Positions 36,681 to 46,220 of a stretch of 49,711 nt of DNA are shown here, one piece after another. How positions within the stretch are numbered: position 1 is the stretch's first letter; each line of letters begins with the position of its first letter. The notes under the pieces are model-generated. The model saw nothing but the letters and a program-made list of their open reading frames with translations. It ran no database searches and was not told where the DNA came from. The position numbers and the translations under genes are program-made. The stretch spans positions 1-49,711 of the forward strand of contig JAFATF010000159.1 in the NCBI GenBank assembly GCA_019244045.1, read 5' to 3'. The stretch is from Acidobacteriota bacterium. GTDB taxonomy: Bacteria > Acidobacteriota > Terriglobia > Terriglobales > Acidobacteriaceae.

Positions 36681-37925
36681 TTATATTCTCACCCGAGCCA
36701 CCTCGAGCAGAGTGCGGAGGGCATAGGCGGCCAACACTCCCGCGAGCGCGGGGAGCACCAGCCTCCGGTAGCGCGTCTCCAAAACGTCGGCGCACATGCC
36801 GGCGACGAACAAAAACAGGAACGGGAGGGCGATGAGCGGAAAAGCGACCCCTGGGCCGTGAGGCAACAGGAGAGCGAGAGTTAGTAATGCTACGCCGACC
36901 AGGAGGGGCGCGCCGTTACCGAAGTAGCGCGTGCGCCGCCACAGAAAAAAGACCAGAAGCGCGGCAGGCATAGCCAGGAGAAGAACAGGGCAGCTGTCGA
37001 TTAGTTCTGTCAGCAGCCGACGGTAGGCGCCCGGCATGCAGAATGAGGTTTCCGCGATGGTCCACGATAGGCGATTGTGAATATCGCTCCAAAACCGTGA
37101 TAGGGAGAAAAAATATGAGGCCAGCAGGACAAGAAGGGCAATGCTCGATGCCGCCACCCAGATGGCAAGCCCAGCCTTGATGCGGTTCGGCGCCAAGTAG
37201 AACAGAAGAGCGGGCACCAGAGCAACCAACACGATGAGTAAGAATTGTGAGCCGATGGCGAGCGCCAGCGCTACGCCGAGGAGTACAATGCGTCGCCAGT
37301 TCCATAGCACCACCTCGCGCGGAGCATACAGAGTGTGGGCTACCGCGACGGCTGTAAAAATCGCTCCGAAGGCTCCCCAGGCCGCAGCCGTCTCCGACTC
37401 AGTGAACCAGCCGGCCGAGGTTCGGATGAGACCGGGCGAGAAGCAAAACAGCAGGAGTGCAATATAACCACCGGCATTTCCATATAAGCGCCGGGCCACG
37501 TACCAAAGCGATGCCGCCAGGCAGAGCCCAAAGAACAAACCAGCAGCGCGAGCCAGCCATCCCCAGAGTACAAACCAGCGGTTCTCAAACTGCGCCGGCC
37601 AAAGCAGCAGGGGAGCAGACGAGACAAGATAGTAAAGGCGCGAATGATTGCGCTCGAGAACTTGCTGGCCAATCGAGTCTGTGAACCAATCTGTCCAGGC
37701 CGCCTCGCCATCGAACGAGAACTGCCCGGGCACGGACGCGCCGGACTTGTTCCCACGCCATTGCTCTAATCCACGCCGCAGGATGAATTGCTCCTCCCTG
37801 CTCAATCGTCCAGAATGGAGATCTGATCGGATGAGCCATGCGCATTGTCCGACAAAAATAAGGAGCAGCAGAGCGGCGAGAAATTGCGGTTGTCCGAACC
37901 GCTGTTGCTTGAGGAATGCCCGCAT
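36681..37925 (-). CDS. polytopic membrane protein, GT-C glycosyltransferase-like
   Basis: About 414 residues with some ten hydrophobic helices, a short cytosolic N-terminus and a first long outside loop (residues about 35-95). This layout recalls PMT/ArnT-type GT-C glycosyltransferases common in Acidobacteriota. The catalytic acidic residues usually seen early in the first loop are not clear, so activity is uncertain. ATG 37925 is chosen because the frame further upstream overlaps the CPBP gene antisense and lacks coding character. No good ribosome site is seen. It is divergent from the CPBP protease gene, 81 bp away. Confidence 0.65.
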   Translation of the reverse strand: MRAFLKQQRFGQPQFLAALLLLIFVGQCAWLIRSDLHSGRLSREEQFILRRGLEQWRGNKSGASVPGQFSFDGEAAWTDWFTDSIGQQVLERNHSRLYYLVSSAPLLLWPAQFENRWFVLWGWLARAAGLFFGLCLAASLWYVARRLYGNAGGYIALLLFCFSPGLIRTSAGWFTESETAAAWGAFGAIFTAVAVAHTLYAPREVVLWNWRRIVLLGVALALAIGSQFLLIVLVALVPALLFYLAPNRIKAGLAIWVAASSIALLVLLASYFFSLSRFWSDIHNRLSWTIAETSFCMPGAYRRLLTELIDSCPVLLLAMPAALLVFFLWRRTRYFGNGAPLLVGVALLTLALLLPHGPGVAFPLIALPFLFLFVAGMCADVLETRYRRLVLPALAGVLAAYALRTLLEVARVRI

Positions 37926-38006
37926 TCGGAAAAACAAGTTGTACCACGTCGCACCGCGATTTGCTGAAAGTCGTGACTCAGCTATGCTGATCGAGAGCGA
38001 GGGCCC

Positions 38007-38978
38007 ATGAGCGATTCCGACCTTACGCCGACCCCGAACATCTTGGGGGAAAGCGAACCCCCCGAGAGAGTCCCCCCCGAGAATCGAGCACGGAAGATAT
38101 TTGTTGGCCCGCAAGGCATTCGAGCCGGGTGGCGTCTCCTCTTGTATCTCCTCATGGCCGCTGCCATCGCCTTGGTACTGGGGTTTATCGTGCAACAGCA
38201 TCAGCTGCACGGTGCGCTTCGCCTCTGGCTCGAAGCCACGCAAGAAGGCATGTTGATCGTGGCCGTCTTCATCCCCGCCTTCATCATGGCGAGGGTTGAA
38301 AAGCGTTCCTTCGGCGACTATGGATTGAAGCCCCGTCAGGCTTTTGGCAAGTTGTTCTGGCTCGGCTGGCTTTGGGGACTGGTGGCAATCACTTCTCTGC
38401 TGGCGGCTATCGGCGGGCTGAACGGCTTCTCTTTCGGCCACTTGGCGCTGCACGGGCTTCGCATTCTCAAGTTTGCGGCATTTTGGGGGTTATTTTTTCT
38501 CTTGGTAGCCTGCTTTGAAGAGTTCCTGCTGCGCGGTTATACGCAATTCACCCTCACCGACGCGATTGGCTTCTGGCCCGCCGCCGCCATTCTTTCTGCA
38601 GTTTTTGGGGCGCTGCATGGCGGCAATTCAGGCGAGGCTTGGATAGGTCTAGTGAGTGCAGCTCTGATCGGTTTTTTTTTCTGCCTTACACTGCGCCGCA
38701 CCGGGAGCTTGTGGTTTGCCATCGGATTCCATCAGGCCTTTGATTGGGGAGAAACCTTCCTCTACTCTGTCCCGAATAGCGGCACGGTTGAGCCCGGTCA
38801 CCTGCTGAACTCATCTTTTCACGGCCCCAGGTGGCTCACCGGCGGCAGTGTCGGCCCGGAAGGCAGCGTTTTTGTCTTTCTAATGATTGCTGCCCTGTGG
38901 ATACTCTTCGATCGTATGTACCCACGGGCGAGATACTCGGTTGTCAGCCCTCCGACCTTGCTGAAAGCTGAGAGCTGA
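38007..38978 (+). CDS. CPBP family intramembrane metalloprotease
   Basis: Integral membrane protease of the CAAX/Abi (CPBP) family. The motif EEFLLRG places EE at 171-172 and Arg176. The later His204 and FHQAFDW (His242, Asp246) complete the predicted metal site. About seven helices follow a Pro-rich 38-residue cytosolic tail. In other bacteria this family is linked to bacteriocin self-immunity or membrane-protein processing; which applies here is unknown. A GAGGG sits 3 bp before the ATG. A small hairpin covers the stop codon. Confidence 0.9.
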   Translation: MSDSDLTPTPNILGESEPPERVPPENRARKIFVGPQGIRAGWRLLLYLLMAAAIALVLGFIVQQHQLHGALRLWLEATQEGMLIVAVFIPAFIMARVEKRSFGDYGLKPRQAFGKLFWLGWLWGLVAITSLLAAIGGLNGFSFGHLALHGLRILKFAAFWGLFFLLVACFEEFLLRGYTQFTLTDAIGFWPAAAILSAVFGALHGGNSGEAWIGLVSAALIGFFFCLTLRRTGSLWFAIGFHQAFDWGETFLYSVPNSGTVEPGHLLNSSFHGPRWLTGGSVGPEGSVFVFLMIAALWILFDRMYPRARYSVVSPPTLLKAES

Positions 38979-38993
38979 TGGCCTTCAGGCCAT
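38978..38993 (+). terminator. hairpin over the CPBP stop codon
   Basis: ATGGCC-TTCA-GGCCAT is a perfect 6-bp stem starting at the last base of the stop codon. It is followed by TAACATTAA, so it is only weakly terminator-like. The convergent thioredoxin gene ends 187 bp further on. Confidence 0.4.
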
Positions 38994-39179
38994 TAACATT
39001 AACCGGGCTGAAGCAAGAACTCGGATGCCTGCCGGTAAGTGAAGGGGTAGGTCGCCCGTCATACAGCACTCGATTGTTCCCGCCCGCCCCTGCTGAAGCG
39101 AAGTGTTCCGCTCCGCTGTTTGCGGTTGCCGGGGGCACCCGGGTGAGTATCTCGCGGCTAAGAGGTTGATTACCGCCTG

Positions 39180-39770
39180 CTATTCACCCTGCTTCATGGC
39201 ATCAATCAACTGGAATAGCTGGCTCCGGTCAACCACTTCGACAAAAGGCTTGGCCACGTTTCGGTTGGAAACAACGTAGATGGTGGGGGTATGGTTAAGC
39301 GAGAGGCTGTTGCCGATATTGCGATCTGCCTCTACCTCGGCCGCCAGCTTTCCTTGCGGATCCACCACGAATGGCAGATCGATCTTGTGCTCGGCAGCAA
39401 ATTTTTCAGCGAAAGAGCGCAGGCTGTCTTTGCTGATTTCCAGCTGGTGTTGAAAAACCGTGTCGCGAAATTCGTTACCAATTTTCTTCGAATGGGTATC
39501 GAAATAGCGCGCCAGCACGGCTGCATCGTAAGCCCAGGGATGCATTTGCAAAGGAAAATCGTGCCGCACCACGGGAATGTGGTAAGTGCGGGCGGCTTCC
39601 TCGAGCAGCGGAGCAGCGCGTGCGCAGTCGGGACACTCGAGGTCTTCGAATACGACAATGGCAACCTGCGCCCCTTTGGGCGGGCGTAAGGCGGTTTTTT
39701 CGCCGCTTTGGGCGGCAGCAAGCACAGCCAGCAGCAGAAGCGATGCCGAGAGAGCGAGCCTGGATTTCAT
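39180..39770 (-). CDS. secreted DsbA/DsbG-like thioredoxin-fold protein
   Basis: A signal peptide (residues about 1-20, AAA before QSG) precedes a thioredoxin fold with active-site C46-P-D-C49 in FEDLECPDCA. The cis-Pro loop is NHTPTIYV. The helical insert typical of DsbA lies between them. At 196 residues it is full length. It probably oxidises or isomerises disulfides in the periplasm, but a DsbB partner is not in the window. GGTGAT immediately before ATG 39770 is a fair ribosome site. Confidence 0.9.
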   Translation of the reverse strand: MKSRLALSASLLLLAVLAAAQSGEKTALRPPKGAQVAIVVFEDLECPDCARAAPLLEEAARTYHIPVVRHDFPLQMHPWAYDAAVLARYFDTHSKKIGNEFRDTVFQHQLEISKDSLRSFAEKFAAEHKIDLPFVVDPQGKLAAEVEADRNIGNSLSLNHTPTIYVVSNRNVAKPFVEVVDRSQLFQLIDAMKQGE

Positions 39771-40005
39771 ATCACCGTGGGTCGAGCGGGGATGAGAGAC
39801 GCGCCTTTCCCCGCGTTTGTTCCATAGTAAACGAAGCGGGCAGCCTATGGGAACAAGCCGAGAGCGAGCTCGGGCGAAACTGTGACGCAGCTAGCCGGCA
39901 ACGTGCCGCCAATCGTGCCCAGGCCCATTTCCGGATGAGCTGATCCGAAATTTGCCGGTGCAAAAGACCAACGACCAAAGGCCAGCGATCCGGCAGCCGT
40001 CTGCA

Positions 40006-40013
40006 TGTAGAAT
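40006..40013 (+). promoter_or_regulatory. TGTAGAAT extended -10 before murJ
   Basis: The octamer ends 10 bp before the murJ ATG, so the transcript would have almost no leader. No -35 match is visible at the right distance. The same octamer precedes rpmE and tRNA-Pro. Confidence 0.4.
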
Positions 40014-40023
40014 TTCGACAAGA

Positions 40024-41685
40024 ATGCGGACGCCAAGCTCAAGCCAAAACACGCTCGCTGCCAGTTTGGCCCGGGCGCTGCGCGTGTTTCGTCCCTCACA
40101 TCAGCACAGTGAACTCTCCGCCACCGTGCTGTTGATGACCACCGTGCTGGCTTCACGGCTCATCGGGTACCTGCGGGAAATGTACATTGCCTACGCCTTT
40201 GGCGCCGGCTCGCAGGTCGACGCCTATGTTGCCGCCTTCACCCTGCCCGACTGGCTGAACTATATGGTAGCCGGTGGGACAGCCTCAATCACGTTCATCG
40301 CGATCTATACCCGTTTTGTCGCCGAAAAGCGCGAGCACGAGGCGCAAAAGACCTTTTCCATCATCGTCACCGTGATGACCAGTGCTTTGCTGGTCGGCAT
40401 CGCTTTTGCTGAGATTTACACCCGGCCGTTTGTCCACTGGATGTTCCACGGCTTCAATCCAGAGCAGGTCCAGCTCTGCGTGCTGCTAACGCGCATCCTG
40501 CTTCCGGCACAAATTTTTTTTTACGTGGGTGGTGTCGTTTCGGCGGTCTTGCTGTCGAAACGGCTATTTCTTTTTCCAGCCTTTGGTCCCGTGCTCTACA
40601 ACGTGTTCATCATCGCCGCCGGTATTGTTCTGGGACGGAGGTTGGGCATTGCCTCGCTCGCCTATGGGGCGCTGGTGGGAAGCTTCATTGGTCCATTCTT
40701 AATCAATGCCCTGGGGGCGCGCGGCCTGGGTACCGGTTATCGGCCCTCCTTTGAGCTGAAGAACAGCGCATTCCGCGAGTGGGTGCGCATGTCCATTCCA
40801 CTGATGCTGGGAGTATCGTTAGTCACAGCGGATGACTGGATCCTACGCTACTTCGCCTCCGCCGGGCCCGGGGACATAGCTCGTCTCAATTTCGCCAAAC
40901 GCTTATTCGCCGTGCCCATTGCCGTGCTGGGACAGGCCACGGGCCAGGCCTCGCTGCCGTTTTTTGCCAAGCTATTCGGGGAGAAGCGCACATCGGAGTT
41001 CTCCGCCACAGTCGGCATGTCGGTCTACCGGGTGGCAGCCGCTTCCTTTCTGCTAAGCGCCTGGATGATGGCCGCCCACCTGCCCATCGTTGACCTGGTT
41101 TATCGCCGCGGCCGCTTTACCTTTGCGAATGCCGAAAGCACGGCTATTTACTTTTGCTGGTTTTCGCTATCGCTGGCGTTCTGGGCGGCGCAAGGACTCT
41201 ACGCACGCGCGTTCTACGCCACGGGCGACACTCTCACGCCTATGATTGCAGCTTCCGCATTGACCGTGGTTTCGTTGCCGGTTTATGCGGCGTTATTTCA
41301 CAGTTTTTCGGTCGTCGGCCTGGCTATTGCCTCCGACCTGGGCATCATCGCCAACACCGTAGCCGTCGCCCTGTTACTCGACCGCCGCAACCTGGTACCG
41401 GCGCGAACCCTGCCTTGGCGAGAGATGGGCAAGGCAGCGTTGACCGCAGCCCTGGCCGGTTTTCTCTCGTACCAGGTTTCAGAGTTCGTCGAACTAAAAG
41501 GAAGCCGTACGGCAGATTTGCTGAACCTTCTTCTGGTTACGACAACTTGGGCGGCAGTGGTGATTGTGGGTTTGTGGGTACTGCGCTCAGAACTGCCCGG
41601 GGCACTGCGCCAGAGGAAGCAAATTGCCTATCCGCGAGTAGCCGAGCAACAGGCCGAAGAGCTAAGTGCGGGAATCGAGCCCTGA
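40024..41685 (+). CDS. murJ: lipid II flippase MurJ
   Basis: Member of the MOP/MVF exporters that turns lipid II across the inner membrane for peptidoglycan synthesis. About fourteen helices are visible. Family blocks include SRLIGYLREMYIAYAFGAG at the start of the first helices, FGPVLYNVFIIAAGI and ARAFYATGDTLTPM, with basic residues in the central cavity helices. ATG 40024 gives 553 residues; a start 72 bp upstream is also open but would precede the -10-like octamer. No ribosome site is seen, consistent with a leaderless start. It is divergent from the DsbA-like gene. Confidence 0.92.
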   Translation: MRTPSSSQNTLAASLARALRVFRPSHQHSELSATVLLMTTVLASRLIGYLREMYIAYAFGAGSQVDAYVAAFTLPDWLNYMVAGGTASITFIAIYTRFVAEKREHEAQKTFSIIVTVMTSALLVGIAFAEIYTRPFVHWMFHGFNPEQVQLCVLLTRILLPAQIFFYVGGVVSAVLLSKRLFLFPAFGPVLYNVFIIAAGIVLGRRLGIASLAYGALVGSFIGPFLINALGARGLGTGYRPSFELKNSAFREWVRMSIPLMLGVSLVTADDWILRYFASAGPGDIARLNFAKRLFAVPIAVLGQATGQASLPFFAKLFGEKRTSEFSATVGMSVYRVAAASFLLSAWMMAAHLPIVDLVYRRGRFTFANAESTAIYFCWFSLSLAFWAAQGLYARAFYATGDTLTPMIAASALTVVSLPVYAALFHSFSVVGLAIASDLGIIANTVAVALLLDRRNLVPARTLPWREMGKAALTAALAGFLSYQVSEFVELKGSRTADLLNLLLVTTTWAAVVIVGLWVLRSELPGALRQRKQIAYPRVAEQQAEELSAGIEP

Positions 41686-41784
41686 TAAATTGAGACACTT
41701 CATCCTCAACCGCTGACCCACGACTCCATCTCTCCTGCCTGTTGGACACCCCGCTGCGGGTGCGCGTCCATTCGTCGAGGGAAT

Positions 41785-42324
41785 TTAGGCCCGGGCTCCT
41801 ACGCCAATCGGTTCCGGCTTCTCGGTTGTGCTCTTGACATCCTCACTGCTGGCTTTCTGGCCGGCCTTGCGGATATCAATGCCTCCCTTGAAGAACGCGC
41901 CATCCTCAATCGAGATGCGAGCGGCCACGACATCACCGGTGAGCGAACCATCGCTGCGGATATCAACGCGATCGCTGGCGGTCAGGTTCCCACGTACTTT
42001 GCCGAGCACCACGATCTCGCGTGCGTTAATATTAGCCGAGACCACACCATTGCGGCCCACGGTGACGCGATTGCCGGAGAGATTGATCGAACCCTCCACC
42101 CGACCGTCAATGTAGAGCGACTCCGAGCCGGTCACCTCACCCTTAATCACCAGTGACTTGCCGATCGTGGCTTGGTCGGCGGTGCTGCTCGCCGCAACCG
42201 GACGCGGGACCGGGGCCGGCGCCGGCGGCGGTTCTGCCGCTGAGGTTGTCGGCGTGGATGCTGGACGCTCCGGTTCAGACGGCCGGCCGCTAGGCGTAGG
42301 TTGATTCGTGGGCTTCCACATCAT
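41785..42324 (-). CDS. bactofilin
   Basis: Polymer-forming cytoskeletal protein. A Pro/Ala-rich disordered N-terminus of about 50 residues precedes a right-handed beta-helix core of short repeats, such as LVIKGEVTGSESLYIDGRVEGSINL and IVVLGKVRGNLTASDRVDIRSDG, and a short charged tail. At 179 residues it has normal length. The first of two adjacent ATGs (42324) has AGGA 9 bp upstream. In other species bactofilins guide cell shape, stalks or chromosome anchoring; neighbouring murJ fits an envelope role but proves nothing. Confidence 0.92.
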   Translation of the reverse strand: MMWKPTNQPTPSGRPSEPERPASTPTTSAAEPPPAPAPVPRPVAASSTADQATIGKSLVIKGEVTGSESLYIDGRVEGSINLSGNRVTVGRNGVVSANINAREIVVLGKVRGNLTASDRVDIRSDGSLTGDVVAARISIEDGAFFKGGIDIRKAGQKASSEDVKSTTEKPEPIGVGARA

Positions 42325-42602
42325 GTAAGAAAATCCTTTCGTTGTGATTGGAGTGATGGTTTGGCTTGCACTTACACGACCAATTGGCATTGTACCCCGG
42401 AGTTGCTTAGGATGGTGTGTGGAAAATCGAGCAGGACGGCATTTTTGAGGCCGCTCAGACGGCGGTTACTTTCGGTCCACCCGGATTCAGTGTAAGAATT
42501 TCCGCTGACCAGCCGTTTGTACCTCGCCAGAAGCGGAGTCCTCCCTTAGATAAAGTGAGTCTCTCCTTCGCCCGCGGCATCCTCCTGAGATGAGGAGAAA
42601 TT

Positions 42603-43166
42603 ATGGCCATTTTAGGCGCGACGATTCCGCAAACCTCCGAATATGACCCGTACTATACGCGTTACGTTGCGCTGGTCCCGCAGCAACCGATTCTCAGCGT
42701 GCTCGGCGGCCAGGCCACGGAGATGGCTGAGATCTTGGGCGGGATCAGTGATGAACAAGCCAGTTTCCGCTATGCGCCGGGCAAGTGGACGATCAAGCAG
42801 GTCCTCGGTCACATCATGGATACGGAGAGAGTTTTCGCCTACCGCGCTCTGCGCATCGCGCGCGACGATCGGACGCCGCTCGAAGGGTTCGAACAGGATG
42901 ACTATGTTGCCCACGGGCCATTCGAGACGGTCAGCCTAGCAGAGCTGCTGCGGGAATACACTGTGGTGCGACAGGCAACTACGCTACTGTTCCGCCACCT
43001 GTCGCCGGAAGCTTGGAACCGCCGCGGGACGGCCAACCAGGCGGAGGTAACTGTTCGCGCTTTGGCCTACATCATAGCTGGGCACCAGGCGCATCATTGC
43101 CGCATGCTGCGGGAAAGATATTTGTTGCTGTTGCGTGAAACAGGTCAGGCCGTTGGCAAGTCTTAG
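42603..43166 (+). CDS. DinB-like four-helix protein
   Basis: A 187-residue member of the DinB/YfiT-like putative metalloenzymes (DinB_2). The metal-binding histidines appear as His70 in LGHIMDTERVF and His161/His165 in AGHQAHHCRML. These proteins often turn out to be thiol transferases using low-molecular-weight thiols, but the activity here is unknown. The ribosome site GAGGAG lies 6 bp before the ATG. Its 3' end overlaps the start of rnr by up to 32 bp, suggesting coupled translation. Confidence 0.88.
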   Translation: MAILGATIPQTSEYDPYYTRYVALVPQQPILSVLGGQATEMAEILGGISDEQASFRYAPGKWTIKQVLGHIMDTERVFAYRALRIARDDRTPLEGFEQDDYVAHGPFETVSLAELLREYTVVRQATTLLFRHLSPEAWNRRGTANQAEVTVRALAYIIAGHQAHHCRMLRERYLLLLRETGQAVGKS

Positions 43167-45669
43167 CGATTCCGCCATTCTGAAGAAAATCGAGCGTCAG
43201 CCCCGACACACGGCGGGCTTTAAACAACTCGTCCGGGAACTGGGAGTGCACGGCAACAGCCGCCGCGAACTTTCCGAGCGGCTGAAGAAGTTAGTCGAGC
43301 GTGGGGAGTTGCTGCAGATCAACGGCGATCGCTATGCCAGCCTCCAGGCCGCCCCGCCGCAAAATACCGTGCCCGGACGGCTGTCCATGCATCGTGAGGG
43401 TTATGGGTTCGTTCTCCCCGATCAAGAGTCGCTCCCCGCGCGCCTGAAACAGTCTTTGCGAGGGGATATCTTCATCCCCCCGACGGCCATCGGCGCGGCC
43501 ATGCATGGCGATCGCGTGCTGGTTGAGATCAGTAGGCTTCGTGCTGATGGCCGGGCGGAGGGGCGCATCGTTCGCGTCTTCGGCCGCGCCCACCCTACCG
43601 TGGTGGGCACTTTTCATTACGGCCGCCAGAACTATGTGCGACCGATCGACGAGCGGATCACCCGCGACATCATCATCCCCATGGGCAGGGAGTATCCAGA
43701 ACAGGCCGGTCGCCCCCAGGCGGGCAAGAGCAAGCATCGTGTGCTTGGTGAGGACGTAGCCCGCAGCCGCGAATGGTCCGATCTCGAAAACGCAGTGGTC
43801 GACGTAGAGATGTTGGATTGGCCAACCGCCACCCACAATCCGCGTGGCCGTGTGCTCGAAATCCTAGGCTACGAACATGATTTCGGGGTGGACGTTGAAA
43901 TCATTATCCGCAAATTTCACCTCCCTCATCGTTTCCCCTCTGAGGTGCTCGAGCAAGCACAAGCGATCGACCCAATCATCCCCGCGCGCGAGCTGCGCGC
44001 GCGACGCGACTATCGATCTCAGCCTGTTGTGACCATCGATGGCGAAAGCGCGCGTGACTTCGACGATGCGGTCTTTGTGCGCCGGCTTGATCATGGCAAC
44101 TACGAACTGCAGATTCACATTGCCGACGTGGCGCACTACGTAACGGAAGGCTCGCCGCTCGACGAGGAAGCCCGGCTGCGTGGCACCTCGGTGTACTTTC
44201 CCGACCGTTCCGTCCCCATGCTTCCCCTCGAGCTGTCAACCGATATCTGCAGTCTGCGCCCTCGGGTTGACCGGCAAGTGATGTCCTGCATCATGGAAAT
44301 TGACCGGCGAGGCGAAATCGTCGGCTACGAGATCAACCCCGGGGTTATCCGTTCGGCTGAACGGATGACCTACACCGACGTGAACCTCTGCCTGGAAGGC
44401 GATATCCACGCCCGCAGACGCTTCCTCCATCTGGTCGACTGTTTTGAGCTGATGCGGGAACTCGAGCAGATCCTCAATGGCAAGCGCCAGCGCCGCGGCT
44501 CGATCGATTTCGATCTGCCCGAGCCGGTCATCGAGTTTGACGAGAACGGCCTCATGAAGAGCATTGCCCGTTCGGAACGCAATATCGCTCACCGCATCAT
44601 CGAGGAGTTCATGCTTTCAGCCAATGAATGCGTCGCCGAATATCTGGAAAGCAAAGGTGTGCCGTCGCTTTACCGCATTCATGAGAAACCCGATGCCAAG
44701 CGCGTCTACGACTTTGAAACCATAGCCGCCAGCTTTGGTTATTCGCTGGGCGTCGGCCCCCTTCCCATCGCGCGCATCGAGCTCAAGAGCGACCGCCGTG
44801 CCAGCTACGGCAGTGGCCGCCGGCCGGGCACGATTGAGATCCCAAAGGAGATCAACATCACTCCACGCATGTACCAGAAGCTGACGCAAAAGATCGCCGG
44901 AAAACCCGAAGAACGAATCCTCAGCTTTCTCATGTTGCGTTCGCTGAAACAGGCGCGGTATTCGGAAATCAATGAAGGCCACTTCGCCTTGGCGGCACCT
45001 GCCTATACTCATTTCACCTCTCCCATTCGCCGCTATCCCGACCTGATCATCCATCGAATCCTTAAGGCGGTATTAGAGCACTCGGCCGAGCATCACGAAG
45101 GAAAAGTCGCCGTCGGCCGCAGCGTCGCCATCTCGCCCGCAGCCCCAGGGGGCGGGCGCCGCTCTAAACCTACTCGGCAAAGCAGCGCCCAATCCTCCCG
45201 CTCGAAGTCGGGCAGCTCGGGCCTAGGCGGAGCTCTCGAGGCACACACTGGCCCCATTCCGGCCGAAGAACTCCGGGACATCGCCGAGGATTCCAGCCAA
45301 GCCGAGCGCCGCGCCGACGAAGCCGAACGCGAGCTGATGGAGTGGAAAAAAGTGAAGTTTATGCAGGGCCGAGTGGGGGAAGATTTTGATGGTCTCGTCG
45401 TCAGTGTGACCAAGTTTGGATTGTTCGTGGAACTGACCGACTTATTCGTTGAGGGCCTAGTCCCTTTGTCCACCCTTACGGGTGATCGCTATACCTACCA
45501 TGAGAACACGAAGCAGGTGATTGGGCAGCGCACGCGCAAAACCTACAGCCTGGGTGATCACGTCAAGGTGCTGGTCGACCGCATCGATCCGGTGGAGAAG
45601 AAAATTCAGTTTGCCATGCAGGAACCAGAGAAGCATCGCTCTTCCATGCGAAAGTTTCACCATCGCTGA
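43135..45669 (+). CDS. rnr: ribonuclease R
   Basis: Processive 3'-5' exoribonuclease degrading structured RNA and defective rRNA or mRNA. An N-terminal winged-helix segment (residues 10-70) and cold-shock domains lead to the RNB catalytic domain with its metal aspartates in TIDGESARDFDDAV. A C-terminal S1 domain (GLVVSVTKFGLFVEL) follows. At 844 residues it carries about 50 unusual residues rich in Ser, Gly, Arg and Lys (DNA 45094-45250) between the catalytic and S1 domains. The start is GTG 43135, with TTG 43153 as alternative behind AGGTCAGG. Confidence 0.95.
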   Translation: MKQVRPLASLSDSAILKKIERQPRHTAGFKQLVRELGVHGNSRRELSERLKKLVERGELLQINGDRYASLQAAPPQNTVPGRLSMHREGYGFVLPDQESLPARLKQSLRGDIFIPPTAIGAAMHGDRVLVEISRLRADGRAEGRIVRVFGRAHPTVVGTFHYGRQNYVRPIDERITRDIIIPMGREYPEQAGRPQAGKSKHRVLGEDVARSREWSDLENAVVDVEMLDWPTATHNPRGRVLEILGYEHDFGVDVEIIIRKFHLPHRFPSEVLEQAQAIDPIIPARELRARRDYRSQPVVTIDGESARDFDDAVFVRRLDHGNYELQIHIADVAHYVTEGSPLDEEARLRGTSVYFPDRSVPMLPLELSTDICSLRPRVDRQVMSCIMEIDRRGEIVGYEINPGVIRSAERMTYTDVNLCLEGDIHARRRFLHLVDCFELMRELEQILNGKRQRRGSIDFDLPEPVIEFDENGLMKSIARSERNIAHRIIEEFMLSANECVAEYLESKGVPSLYRIHEKPDAKRVYDFETIAASFGYSLGVGPLPIARIELKSDRRASYGSGRRPGTIEIPKEINITPRMYQKLTQKIAGKPEERILSFLMLRSLKQARYSEINEGHFALAAPAYTHFTSPIRRYPDLIIHRILKAVLEHSAEHHEGKVAVGRSVAISPAAPGGGRRSKPTRQSSAQSSRSKSGSSGLGGALEAHTGPIPAEELRDIAEDSSQAERRADEAERELMEWKKVKFMQGRVGEDFDGLVVSVTKFGLFVELTDLFVEGLVPLSTLTGDRYTYHENTKQVIGQRTRKTYSLGDHVKVLVDRIDPVEKKIQFAMQEPEKHRSSMRKFHHR

Positions 45670-46220
45670 ATGGATTCGGAACCATTCGGCTGCCGCCGGC
45701 GCGACGGTTCATTCCGCAAACTTGCCGCTTTCGACCGAGGTTGCCGGCGGCCCCGGAGCACATACCTTACCCTTCGCGTGGCTGATCCGGTCATCTGTGT
45801 GAAGATTCGTCGCCCTGCGGAGACGCCGCAAACATCCTGGTCTTGATGATTAACACGGCTGTGATATTCGAATTTAGGAAATGAGGCGGTCCTCCGTCCT
45901 TGTCCACGGTCGCTTCGCGCCCTGGCACCGATTCGTCCCCAGCAATTGCACCTTCGCGATATGTCCCCGATATTCTTGCGATCCCACGCTCTCGGCCTGC
46001 TAACGTGCTCCTCCTAAATGAAGCGTTACAGAAGTAATAGTGGCCTCTCGCCTAGCCGGTCTCAGCCGTGACGTCGTCCTCGTTTCCGAGGCAGAGAATG
46101 TTCCCGCGTGTGACTTGGCCGGGCAAGGCCGCCGCTAGCGAAATTTCACGCTGCAAAAACAGCAAATCCGCTCGTTCTAAATCTAGGGCGACGGAACATC
46201 CCGTCGCTCAAGGAGGCGCA
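45670..46220. other. 551-bp gap with a leader hairpin before the DUF4139 gene
   Basis: No convincing gene is present. GAATGG and CCATTC form a small hairpin just after the rnr stop. At 46188-46207 GCGACGG-aacatc-CCGTCGC is a perfect 7-bp stem ending 3 bp before the AAGGAGG ribosome site (46210-46216), a position that could affect translation or mRNA stability. No clear promoter was identified. Confidence 0.5.

Noticed and set aside
37926-38453. N-terminal 176 codons of the long frame ending at 36681
   Set aside because: Lies antisense to the CPBP gene and is hydrophilic low-grade sequence; coding character begins at 37925.
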